39,603 nt of DNA, from positions 1 through 39,603 of the forward strand of contig JADGCU010000014.1 in the NCBI GenBank assembly GCA_015228785.1. The letters run 5' to 3'. The notes beneath the pieces are model-generated. The model was not told the DNA's origin. It worked only from the letters and a program-made list of their open reading frames with translations, and did not search any database. Positions 8,180 to 16,500 of the stretch are shown in pieces (position 1 is the stretch's first letter; every line of letters begins with the position of its first letter). The DNA is from Candidatus Omnitrophota bacterium. GTDB taxonomy: Bacteria > Omnitrophota > Gorgyraeia > Zapsychrales > Fredricksoniimonadaceae. The translations under genes and the position numbers were made by a program.

Positions 8180-11100
8180 CTATTCAAATATCTTTAAGAG
8201 GTTGCCAACAGTATTTTGCAGTGTTTTCTGAATGACTGTGGGTGCTGACAGATTGCTTTCGATCTTTGGTTTTTGGAGTGTTCCTGTGACGTGCAGGTTC
8301 AGGAGGCCCGCGGTAGGATTGATAGGTTCTATAGAATTGTCTGTGGTGCCGGTCTTGGGTTCAAGTCTGGGGGTGATATTCAGATTTATATTCTGATCAA
8401 AGTCTATCCATCCTTCTCCCAGGAGAGAGACGGCAATGCTTTTTAATGTCAAGGTATTGGTTGATATACGGCCTTCATTTATGTCAAGGGTAGCGCTCGC
8501 ATCAGTGATGATGACGTCCCCCCCCTGGAATGATGTGGAGAGGATGCCGAGGATTTTGGTGAGGATCGGGAATTCCCACAGATAGCCATTGGCGATCTCA
8601 ACGTTACTTCGTCCTGTCATGTTTTTCCAGTCAAGCGCCTTGCCTTTCAATTCTCCTGAAAGAGTCAGGAAGCCCGAAAACTGGTTTTGTTGGAGAGCGG
8701 GAATATCGCGCTTGAGGAGCTCCAGGTTTGTTTGCTGAAGTTTGAAGGTCGTATCAAAAGGAATGCCTGTCTCAATTAGTCCAACCGTGGAAATGATTCC
8801 AAGATTCCCATCGTATAGGATCCCTTTGATCTCGAGAGGTGCCAATGTGCCGTTCTTTTCTAAGGCGGTGATATTCAGATTATTGATCGTATAGCCCATA
8901 CAGGAGAGGCTAGGCGTTGTCACGGCAATATCCGCGTTCCAGTTTTGCCAATCCATTGCTGGGCCTTTGATCACGGCCTTGATCTTAAGCACCCCGGATA
9001 ATTTTAGGTCCGTGATGTTCTTTTCGTATTGTGGCAGGATCTTGGGGATATCGCGGATCGCGATTTTTCCATCAGCTGTTATATTGATGAGGGGAGGCTG
9101 TCCCGTTGGAATGTCGATCCGGCCTTTTGCGCTCACCGATGAGTCAAAAAGGGAGGCCGTTAGACTTTCGACGTGGATGTTATCTCCGATCTTCTTGGCT
9201 TGTATATCCGCGACCATATCAGCCCCTTTGATCGAGGTGACAATAGTGGGATTGGAGAAATCTTGCAAATGGCCGTTGAAGACATAAGTTTGTTTTTGGA
9301 AATCGAGGCTTAGGGTCTTCCAGGATAAGGAAGGGGGAGTGTAGGTCACTGTGCCTGAGATATTATCGAGGTTTTGTTTGAGTTTTGAGCTTTCGATAGA
9401 CGCTCCGCTGATATCTGCTGTTGCGATGATCTTGGCCTGGTCGATCTTGGCCGCTTCTCCCTCGATATGAGCCGTGATATTGGCCTGCCCCGCGATTTTG
9501 AGCCCTTGCTCTTTGAAGAGTTGGGGGATCAACCGTTCTGCTAAGGATAGATTCACGTTCTTGGCCGCAGCATCAACATTGAGCATCGGATGAGCAAAGT
9601 TTGTGATCTCGCCCGATACGCCGACGGATGTATCAAAGACTTTAAACGACAGATCTTTCGTTGAAACTTTTTCGGTCTCAAAGAGAATTTTGCCATTGAT
9701 CTCTTTGGCGGCGTCGATAACGGGGAGATTCTTGATGGCGTTATCAGCAAGATCAAGGGATCCGTCATATGAAAGAGCTTTATTTTCGAGGCGCAGATGG
9801 ATCGCAGCCGTAGAATTTCCCGAGAAGGTGAGGCCTTGGGGCAGGTTGATTTGGGTGTTGCTCATTTTTGCTGTCATGTTGACGTCTATGGCATTGTTCT
9901 GGAGAACAACAAGGTCTGGCGATGTAATGTCACCCGAGTAGAGAATGTCCCCGCTTTTAATTTTAAGTTTTTCGATCCGCAGCTGAGACAGGAACTTCAT
10001 TTTCTCTTTTTCAATTTGGGCTTGGGCCTTGACCAGCGAGAGATCTCCGGAAATGATTTGACCTTGTGATGTCTGGATCGCCATGTTTTCAACATGTATA
10101 TCGGCGCTGGTAGTCAGCCCTTTATCATTTTGGGCGATCTTGAAGGATGAGAGGGAGATGTTCCCTTGTAGTTTTTGATCGCCCGTGAGGATCGCGGAGA
10201 AATTTCTTATATCTACATCTGTAGTAGCATTTATTTGTCCATTTTCAAGCGAGAGGGCCTGGATATTGGCATGGAGATCTCCTTGGATGATCTGGCTATC
10301 GAAAGACGCTTCGGTTTTTTGCCCGGTGATGTTCCCTTGGAGAAGAAGGGTGTTCCCCTTGGAGGATAACGAGAATTTATTGAGTATAAGGTCTGTTTTG
10401 ACGCGCCGGTTCTTCTCCAGCATCAGGTCCAGTCCCGGGAACGTAACGCTACCTGCAATAGTGATGTTATTTTCTGCCGTAGATACGTTGATTTCTGCGG
10501 TCTTGAGGGTAGCGTTATTGACCGTGACAGGTAGGGACTCAGGCATGAAACGGACATAGCGGGCGAGATCGATATTGGTGATCTTGAAATCTCCTTTAAA
10601 CGTGTTATCGCGAAGCCCTAGGCGGGTGTCGAACTTGATCGTCCCTGTTGAGGAGGGGATCGCCATTTCGCCAAAGATGTGGAGTCCGTCAGCCAAGGAA
10701 AGAGAGCCCTTGAAGTTGAGAGGGTCAATGTTGTCAGAAAATTCATCGCCCGATGACAGGTCGACTAGTTTGATGCGTGCTTGAGTGAAGGCAAAGCTGC
10801 TCACGATGATATCGGGCATAGAGTTGTTGTTCGTCGTTGGAGCAGAAGGCTTCATGAGATCGGAAAAGTTCCAGATTGTCTGCCCCGTCTTTACCAGGCA
10901 CAACGACAGGCCGTTAATTTTCATGGAGGGGATGATGATTTTCTTGTGAAAGAACGGGAAGATAAGGATCTGGGCTGATGCGCTTGGGATGTGGAGAAAG
11001 ATATCGGTTGGCTTCTCTTTATCGTAAACGATAAGGTCTGTGATCATGGCGCCTTGGACAGGGCTCCATTGAAGGGTTGCGAGACTCACCTTTCGCCCTG

Positions 11101-11230
11101 TTTGTTCTGATAAGGCTTTGATGATCATGCCCTTTATTTGGACGGGCAAAAGGACCTTGTTGACATAGAATAATCCTGCGGAGAGAATAAGAAAAATGAT
11201 GGCGAGGATGAGGAGGATTCGTTGTTTCAT
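8180..11230 (-). CDS. AsmA-like envelope protein (AsmA/TamB/YhdP superfamily)
   Basis: A 1016-residue protein with an N-terminal membrane anchor (about residues 4-24, ILLILAIIFLILSAGLFYV). A typical AsmA beginning follows: PVQIKGMIIKALSEQTGRKV, then GAMITDLIVYD and SMKINGLSL. The middle is a long series of repetitive beta-rich segments. The C-terminal AsmA_2-like part contains LSGELKGKALDWKNMTGRSN, ANGYLWEFPILTKIL and LTLKSIAVSLLGEGWIDFDQ. Proteins of this superfamily span the periplasm as lipid-conducting grooves between the two membranes. ATG at 11230 is chosen; the open frame runs 7 codons further to a GTG, but that would precede the hydrophobic anchor with extra polar residues. A TATACT element lies in that stretch and may be the -10. 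The gene stands alone. Confidence 0.85.
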   Translation of the reverse strand: MKQRILLILAIIFLILSAGLFYVNKVLLPVQIKGMIIKALSEQTGRKVSLATLQWSPVQGAMITDLIVYDKEKPTDIFLHIPSASAQILIFPFFHKKIIIPSMKINGLSLCLVKTGQTIWNFSDLMKPSAPTTNNNSMPDIIVSSFAFTQARIKLVDLSSGDEFSDNIDPLNFKGSLSLADGLHIFGEMAIPSSTGTIKFDTRLGLRDNTFKGDFKITNIDLARYVRFMPESLPVTVNNATLKTAEINVSTAENNITIAGSVTFPGLDLMLEKNRRVKTDLILNKFSLSSKGNTLLLQGNITGQKTEASFDSQIIQGDLHANIQALSLENGQINATTDVDIRNFSAILTGDQKLQGNISLSSFKIAQNDKGLTTSADIHVENMAIQTSQGQIISGDLSLVKAQAQIEKEKMKFLSQLRIEKLKIKSGDILYSGDITSPDLVVLQNNAIDVNMTAKMSNTQINLPQGLTFSGNSTAAIHLRLENKALSYDGSLDLADNAIKNLPVIDAAKEINGKILFETEKVSTKDLSFKVFDTSVGVSGEITNFAHPMLNVDAAAKNVNLSLAERLIPQLFKEQGLKIAGQANITAHIEGEAAKIDQAKIIATADISGASIESSKLKQNLDNISGTVTYTPPSLSWKTLSLDFQKQTYVFNGHLQDFSNPTIVTSIKGADMVADIQAKKIGDNIHVESLTASLFDSSVSAKGRIDIPTGQPPLINITADGKIAIRDIPKILPQYEKNITDLKLSGVLKIKAVIKGPAMDWQNWNADIAVTTPSLSCMGYTINNLNITALEKNGTLAPLEIKGILYDGNLGIISTVGLIETGIPFDTTFKLQQTNLELLKRDIPALQQNQFSGFLTLSGELKGKALDWKNMTGRSNVEIANGYLWEFPILTKILGILSTSFQGGDVIITDASATLDINEGRISTNTLTLKSIAVSLLGEGWIDFDQNINLNITPRLEPKTGTTDNSIEPINPTAGLLNLHVTGTLQKPKIESNLSAPTVIQKTLQNTVGNLLKIFE

Positions 11231-11388
11231 AATTTGAATATTAGTATACACAGAAATCTGGATTTTTCATCAGCTCAATTTCAAGTAAAAAGTGTGTAAT
11301 GCGGCAAGCCCTTTTGCGACAAAGAAACGAGTTCAGCCAACAGGCATGAAAGATAAGTGATCGAGTTTATTAAACAGGAGGTTGTGTT

Positions 11389-11973
11389 ATGTCCGTATTA
11401 GTAGGAAAGAAGGCGCCAGAATTTCAGGCAACAGCGGTTCAGGGGGATCATATTGTTGAGAATTTCAAGCTTTCCAGTTTTTTGGGGAAGCATGTTGTTC
11501 TTTTCTTTTATCCATTGGATTTTACGTTCGTCTGTCCAACAGAGCTTCATGCCTTTGGCGAGAAGCTGGAGGAGTTTAAGAAGCGCGGGGTTGAGGTTAT
11601 CGCGGTCAGTGTTGATTCGCATTTTAGTCATTTGGCGTGGCTCAAGACCCCTAAGGTGTGTGGGGGTATTGAAGGGGTGGGCTATCCGATCGTATCGGAT
11701 CTCAATAAAACGATTTCGCGCGATTATGATGTCTTGGTGGAAGGCCGGGGTATTGCTTATCGTGGGCTTTTTCTGATTGATAAGGAAGGGGTTGTCCGTC
11801 ATCAGGTTGTTAATGATCTTCCCTTAGGCCGCAGTGTGGATGAGGCTTTACGGATGGTCGATGCGCTTCAGTTCTTTGAGAAGAATGGTGAGGTGTGTCC
11901 TGCTAATTGGAGAAAGGGCGAAAAGGCCATGAAACCGAATCAGAAGGGGTTGGAAACGTATTTTGGTAAGTAA
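11389..11973 (+). CDS. ahpC: typical 2-Cys peroxiredoxin (AhpC/TSA family)
   Basis: Thiol peroxidase of 194 residues that reduces hydrogen peroxide and organic peroxides. The peroxidatic Cys is in FYPLDFTFVCPTELHAF and the resolving Cys in GEVCPANWRKGEKAM, the standard order for 2-Cys enzymes. An excellent Shine-Dalgarno (AGGAGG) precedes ATG 11389. It is monocistronic with a strong terminator immediately downstream. A broken copy of the 3' end of a related gene lies about 1.1 kb further on (13091-13182). Confidence 0.95.
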   Translation: MSVLVGKKAPEFQATAVQGDHIVENFKLSSFLGKHVVLFFYPLDFTFVCPTELHAFGEKLEEFKKRGVEVIAVSVDSHFSHLAWLKTPKVCGGIEGVGYPIVSDLNKTISRDYDVLVEGRGIAYRGLFLIDKEGVVRHQVVNDLPLGRSVDEALRMVDALQFFEKNGEVCPANWRKGEKAMKPNQKGLETYFGK

Positions 11974-11989
11974 TTTTGAAATGGCGAAG

Positions 11990-12030
11990 AAAGGGTAGCT
12001 TCTTTTGGTCAAAAGGAGTTACCCTTTTTT
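11990..12030 (+). terminator. rho-independent terminator of the peroxiredoxin gene
   Basis: AAAGGGTA pairs with TACCCTTT, and inside them TTCTTTTG pairs with CAAAAGGA, giving a long stem ending in TTTTTT. It starts 17 bases after the stop codon. Confidence 0.9.
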
Positions 12031-12126
12031 ATGTTTGGAGCAGGCATTGTAGGCAAGGGCATAAATCATCTGCGGCTGTTGCCAAAAGGCGGGTGCGATT
12101 AATTTGGACTGGTCATTTGCTGTTGT

Positions 12127-12303
12127 TCAGTCCTTTGGCTGGTGCGCTTTACACCAAGGAATGGAGTGCAGCACTAACCAGTCGCGGGTAGCCTTTTCCA
12201 TGCCGATATCTTGGCCAGCTTTTTCGCTTTCGAGCCATTTATGCCGTTCAATTTCGTCGATAACTGCAGGGTTTTTCAATAGCTCAATGCTAGTCTTTTT
12301 CAT
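12127..12303 (-). CDS. small protein of the WIESEKAG-DIGW family (paralogue 1)
   Basis: A 58-residue product with the pattern LLKNPAVIDEIERHKWLESE followed by KAGQDIGMEKATRDWL and PWCKAHQ. The same pattern recurs in two + strand genes on the far side of the giant gene (23857-24057 and 24117-24383), which confirms it is a real gene rather than a chance frame. I do not know its function. The short N-terminal DP/NP motif, the E-W-x-E-S-E-K-x-G core and the W-AH end suggest a compact helical protein. The start ATG at 12303 is chosen because the paralogue at 24117 begins with the same MKK after an identical GACG. It follows the 12316-12486 gene by a few bases on the same strand. Confidence 0.75.
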   Translation of the reverse strand: MKKTSIELLKNPAVIDEIERHKWLESEKAGQDIGMEKATRDWLVLHSIPWCKAHQPKD

Positions 12304-12315
12304 CGTCATATAGGT

Positions 12316-12486
12316 CTAATAATGCCCTGAGTTGCCGAAAATTAATGTTTTTGGAGCATAACCGTACGGGAGCTGTTTGTGAATGTTGGGCCAGACAGTA
12401 ATAATTCGGTTAGAATCCATTTGAGATGCTCGAGGGCATTCAAGAAATCTGTTAATTCTGTTTTCCATTATCTGTTTCGTTATCAT
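12316..12486 (-). CDS. small protein, paralogue of the gene at 12545-12841 (possibly truncated)
   Basis: An open frame of 56 residues from ATG 12486 to TAG 12316. Its first half resembles the start of the neighbouring product: IMENRINRF versus TIKNRINKF and ASQMDSNRIITVW versus TSQINSNEAINSW. The likeness stops after about 32 residues and the frame ends early, so it may be a truncated copy. No function can be given. It lies between two small genes of the same strand and probably shares their transcript. Confidence 0.5.
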   Translation of the reverse strand: MITKQIMENRINRFLECPRASQMDSNRIITVWPNIHKQLPYGYAPKTLIFGNSGHY

Positions 12487-12544
12487 GGCGGGCCTTTTTT
12501 AATTTTATATTTTGACATTTATTGTAATAAGCATGGCCACAGTC

Positions 12545-12841
12545 TTAGTTGCAGAACACTCGTGTGTGTGTTCTTGTGAACCAGGAAAACTCATGCTGCA
12601 CAAACCTTTGATGAGCAGGGTTCTTTATGAGGGTGTCACATTTTGTGATTTCAAGCCCGGTGCGCTTGGAGCGTTCGACTTCCGCGATGGTTTGAATTAA
12701 GGAAAGGCCGCAGCACCAATTGCCACCTGTTTGTAAATATTGAGACCAGGAGTTAATGGCTTCGTTAGAATTTATTTGAGATGTCGGAGTATGTCCAGCG
12801 AATTTGTTTATTCTGTTTTTTATCGTCCTGCTTATTTTCAT
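12545..12841 (-). CDS. small uncharacterised protein (98 residues)
   Basis: ATG 12841 has a very good Shine-Dalgarno (AAAGGAGG) a few bases upstream, which supports expression. The product begins MKISRTIKNRINKF and is rich in Asn, Thr and Ser in its first half. The C-terminal part (LIKNPAHQRFVQHEFSW) faintly recalls LLKNPAVIDEIERHKW of the gene at 12127-12303. That could be chance, or it could mean the end of this frame is built from a decayed copy. I do not recognise a domain. It is the first gene of a three-gene minus-strand group. Confidence 0.55.
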   Translation of the reverse strand: MKISRTIKNRINKFAGHTPTSQINSNEAINSWSQYLQTGGNWCCGLSLIQTIAEVERSKRTGLEITKCDTLIKNPAHQRFVQHEFSWFTRTHTRVFCN

Positions 12842-12863
12842 GGCAACCTCCTTTCTAAAATCT

Positions 12864-12905
12864 ATTTTAATTGCCAATATAAACGGAATATTAAATAGAG
12901 ACTAA
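12864..12905 (-). promoter_or_regulatory. possible promoter with phased TT boxes before the minus-strand small genes
   Basis: Read on the minus strand, TTAGTC (12905-12900), TTAATA (12894-12889) and TTTATA (12883-12878) are spaced exactly 11 bases apart. TAAAAT (12869-12864), 5 of 6 to the -10 consensus, follows after 8 bases. The layout resembles the boxes before the giant gene and the porin, but the region is AT-rich and the boxes are degenerate. Confidence 0.3.
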
Positions 12906-13439
12906 TTTCTTATTAAGGGAGAGGTGTTTGGTTCTTCGTTTGTAGGTTCGCGTTGGCATAATTTGGTGATAACTTGGTGGCCGATTCTTCGCTCTTATCG
13001 AGCTAAATTACGATGGAAGAAGGCGCCCCTAAAAGGGTAGAGTCTTGGCATTGGATGAAGGACGAGGATCTTTCCTCAAGAAAGGATAGAGAAGTTGTTT
13101 TCTCAATCTTCAGGAGAGAGGGCGGTAAGGTCATGAAGCCGGATCGGATCAGAAAGGTCTTGAGATTCTTTTCGGCAAATGAATTAAATTGAAAACAGTA
13201 AAGAAGTCATAAAAAGGCGCCGTTTTCCACGCATTTTTCTTTTCTTCTGCGAGTTTCTTTCCATTTTGATATTTAGAAAATATGTCACTGTTGTTTTACG
13301 GGTCGAATTATATCGAATGTGGAGCAGTCTTTCTACTTATGTGTAGTTCTATCACTCATTGTGGGGAAGAGACTAAGAATTTGATTGTATTTACGTTCGT
13401 AATGGATTCTTATGGATCTCTGGAATCTACTGCCATATC
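12906..13439. other. gene-poor region upstream of the giant gene
   Basis: No convincing intact gene on either strand. It contains the peroxiredoxin relic at 13091-13182; the rest is AT-rich and unassigned. Confidence 0.6.
13091..13182 (+). pseudogene. relic of a peroxiredoxin 3' end
   Basis: Removing one copy of a tandem GGATC duplication at 13141-13150 gives a frame reading MKPDQKGLEILFGK-stop. The intact peroxiredoxin ends MKPNQKGLETYFGK-stop, so 11 of 14 residues match by hand alignment. Just upstream EVVFSIFRREGGKV corresponds to EVCPANWRKGEKA, with the resolving Cys lost. No matching N-terminal part is left. Confidence 0.75.
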
Positions 13440-13467
13440 TTGACATTATTTGTCATGTCCAACATAA
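13440..13467 (+). promoter_or_regulatory. possible sigma70-type promoter upstream of the giant gene
   Basis: TTGACA at 13440-13445 is a perfect -35, followed after 17 bases by CATAAA (4 of 6). If used, its RNA would contain the whole inverted repeat at 13497-13544. Confidence 0.35.
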
Positions 13468-13468
13468 A

Positions 13469-13511
13469 TTAACATTCCCTTAATACTTTATTAACAATAG
13501 TGGGCTATTCT
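13469..13511 (+). promoter_or_regulatory. putative Pho-box promoter of the giant gene
   Basis: TTAACA (13469), TTAATA (13480) and TTAACA (13491) stand at exact 11-base spacing. Nine bases after the last box is TATTCT (13506-13511), a -10-like hexamer. The box form matches known PhoB/PhoP-family direct repeats (TTAACA-like in Bacillus PhoP, PyTTAAPy in cyanobacterial SphR). The porin promoter at 26154-26196 has the same number, phase and -10 distance. Confidence 0.65.
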
Positions 13512-13551
13512 TCATTGGCAGTATTGAAGACTATTGCCCACTATGGTTTTT
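13497..13551 (+). promoter_or_regulatory. inverted repeat with T-run in the leader of the giant gene
   Basis: ATAGTGGGC (13497-13505) pairs with GCCCACTAT (13536-13544). The pairing continues inward through TATTCTTCA against TGAAGACTA, with one mismatch and a 2-base bulge, around a 10-base loop. TTTTT (13547-13551) follows two bases later, and the start codon is 17 bases beyond. It looks like an attenuator or a dyad operator. Confidence 0.6.
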
Positions 13552-13568
13552 GTGTTTGAAAGGGGATC

Positions 13569-16500
13569 ATGTTTGGATCGCGGCAACAGGGAAGTTTGCG
13601 TGACTTAAGACAGTGGACATGGTTTCGGGTCTTATGTTTGACGGTATTGGTTTCTTATTGCTGTGATTTCATTGGTATTGACTTTCTTCGGGTTCAAGAG
13701 GCGCGTGCGCAAAGTATGGTCATGGCGCCTCTTCCAGGGACTTTATTGTCCATTTCGTCGGCCACGGCTCTTCCTAGTCTTAAAGCCATATCCATTGACC
13801 CGGCCGATCCTCTTAAGATTAATTTTCTGGTTGATGGCGGGGATCAGGCGAAGGTCAATGAAGAAGAGTCCCGCCTTCTTATCAAATATTTCCTGACATT
13901 TTTGACAATTCCGGAACAAGATCTTTGGGTGAACCTGTCTCCTTCTGAGCCCGGTCGCATCATCAATCCGGATTTGGGACGAACGACCGTGGGCCGGGAT
14001 ATGCTTATGGAAGATTATCTTCTTAAGCAGCTGGCCGCTTCTATGACCTTCCCTGAGCGGGAGCCGGGCAAGACATTTTGGGAGCAGATTTACTCCAAGA
14101 TTAAGAAACAATATGGGGATGTTGATCTCCCCTTGAATACATTTAGCAAAGTATGGATCGTTCCGGAAAAAGCTGTTGTGTATGAACAAAAAGATGCGGC
14201 CTTTATATCGGAAAGCCGTCTAAAAGTTATGCTGGATGAAGATTATCTGACTATGAAGAAGTCAGCGCTAGTTGATAAATCTTTTGCGGGCAGTGTTGAT
14301 CAGGCCAGTGAATTATATTTGAAGATCGCCCGGGAAATTATTATCCCGGCCCTTGAGCGGGAGGTGAATGAAGGCCAGTATTTTGCCCCCTTGCGTCAAA
14401 TGGTCAATTCGTTGATCTTGGCGATCTGGTTTAAGCGGAAGCTTCAAGACCATGTTGTTAACCAGGTTTATACGAATCAAAAGAAAACATCCGGTATTCA
14501 GATAGAAGACAAGCAGATCAGTCAAAAGATCTATGAGCAGTATATGCTGGCCTTACAGAAAGGCGTCTACAATGTTATTCGTGAGGAAGAAGATCCCGAT
14601 CAGCAGGCTGTTGTTCCCCGTCATTATTTTTCAGGAGGAGTTGTATTGGAATCAGCCATGGCGGCGATCGAGTTTAAGCCAATGCCGTCTTTTAAGCCTG
14701 AACAGGCATCATTGATCAGACGTTTGGGGGATAAGCTTTCTCGTTTTACGATTTCTTTGCTTCCCAGAGGGATGTCTAGGCAAGCCCTCTTGAATCTTGT
14801 TCTTGCGGCTGGATTGTTGACCGGCGTTGGCTCCAAGGCCTTGGCGCAGACGATGCCTGCTCCGACTCCTCTTCCACAGGCTGCAGTCACTACGGTTAGT
14901 CCATCCAAGGCACCTCTTTCACCAATTTATGGTGCCCCTCAGAATATTCAGCTCAAAGCACCTCCGAGCATAGCGCCAGTGAAAGTCACATCCGCGCCAT
15001 CCGCTATTAAGGGAGGCCAGGTTATTTCAGCCGAAGCGGTTGTGGTCGAGGACATGGTTTTGATGCGCGCCCCCTCAGGTGGGGTTGTAAGACAATTTGA
15101 CCTCGGCAAGAAGGAGTATGCGAAGGATGAAAATATATATTTTATCGAGGATTCAAAGGTGGTTGAGAAGATTGTTGCCAAGAGCGCGCAATTGAAGATT
15201 AGGACAGATATGTTGACCAGTACGGACTGGGCGGCGGGAGCAACGGGGCCGGAGTTCAGTAAAACTATGATCGAAGCAGCCAATCTGGAAGTCGAGATTC
15301 AAGGACTGGAGGCGCAAAGGATTGTGGGGGTCGTTAAGGCGCCGTGCGATCTTTCTATTCCTGATAGAGAGGGTGTTCACGATGGCATGACAGTTGTCGC
15401 AGGACAGCGCCTTACGGATTATATCCCTAAGGATAGAGGCCATTTGCAGGTTTCCATACCTTTGGAGCAGACATATTTTGGTCGTATTCATAAGTTTCGG
15501 GTTGGTGATAAAGAGCTCGAGCCCACAGGCGCTGTCTTGCAATTGGATCCGACACATACTCAGTTGCTGGTCACTTTTTCGGTTTACGGTCCTGATGGGC
15601 TTCCGGATATTGGTAAGAAGCATGCTGTTGTGATAGAGATCATCCCTCCTCTTGAGGATAAGAACGGTCTGGATAAAGTTCATAGTGTTTCCAGTACATG
15701 GGTCGCTGTCGATCAGAACGCCTCTTCTTTGGAGATCCGGACGCCTTCTGTTGGCCCTGTTCAATTTAATGTCCAGCCGGGAGATAGGGTTCAGGTCGAT
15801 GATTGGATATTGACCCAGAAAGGTCCTGCCCTGGATGAGTTCGGTAAGACCATGTCAGAACTCCAAGAGGTTCAGAAGCAGCTAAAGAATGTTCAGTCTT
15901 CAGGTGGTCTGATGGGGGTATCTCCTGATGAGGTCCTTCATTTGCGGGACAGGGAAGCCGAACTGTCAGCCAGGCTTAAGACTTTGCAGGATGAAGCCGG
16001 ACGGTTACTTGTCAAGACTCCCGCTGATGGTATGGTTAAGGAGATCTCTTGGGAGCCTTCTTCATTTGACCAGGGGGCAGTGGCCGTGCGATTGCAGCGT
16101 TCGCAGTTTGTGATTGGCAATACGGATAATTCTATTTTGTTCTCCCGGGATCTGCAAATTAGCGAGGGCGATCCGGTTGTCCTGCGGACGCCTGCGGGAA
16201 TATACGGGGTGGGGGAGGTGATCAAGACAGATCCAGGGGTACAAAGTTCGAAATCGAATCTGGGTCCGGTACAGGCGGTTAAGATCAAGGTGTATGATCC
16301 TCATAATGCGTTTTATGCGGGTCTTCCGCTACAGGTGATTGTCCCGGATAGCAGTGAAAGAGCCCGTGTTGCCCAAGTCTTGGCCAAGGTCAAGGCAACG
16401 CGTTTGGAGTCCTCGCGTTCTGCGACGGCCATGAATCCGTTGGCTCACGTTACGATCCCTTCTTCTGTGGCCATGGGAGGATCGACGGTAGGCACTGTTG

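Noticed and set aside
8967-10978. several open frames on the + strand opposite the AsmA-like gene
   Set aside because: They overlap a long coherent coding gene, lack ribosome binding sites and show low-complexity translations typical of shadows.
11976-12700. plus-strand frames in the gap after the peroxiredoxin
   Set aside because: They run through the terminator and opposite the minus-strand small genes; no ribosome binding sites and no similarity to anything in the window.
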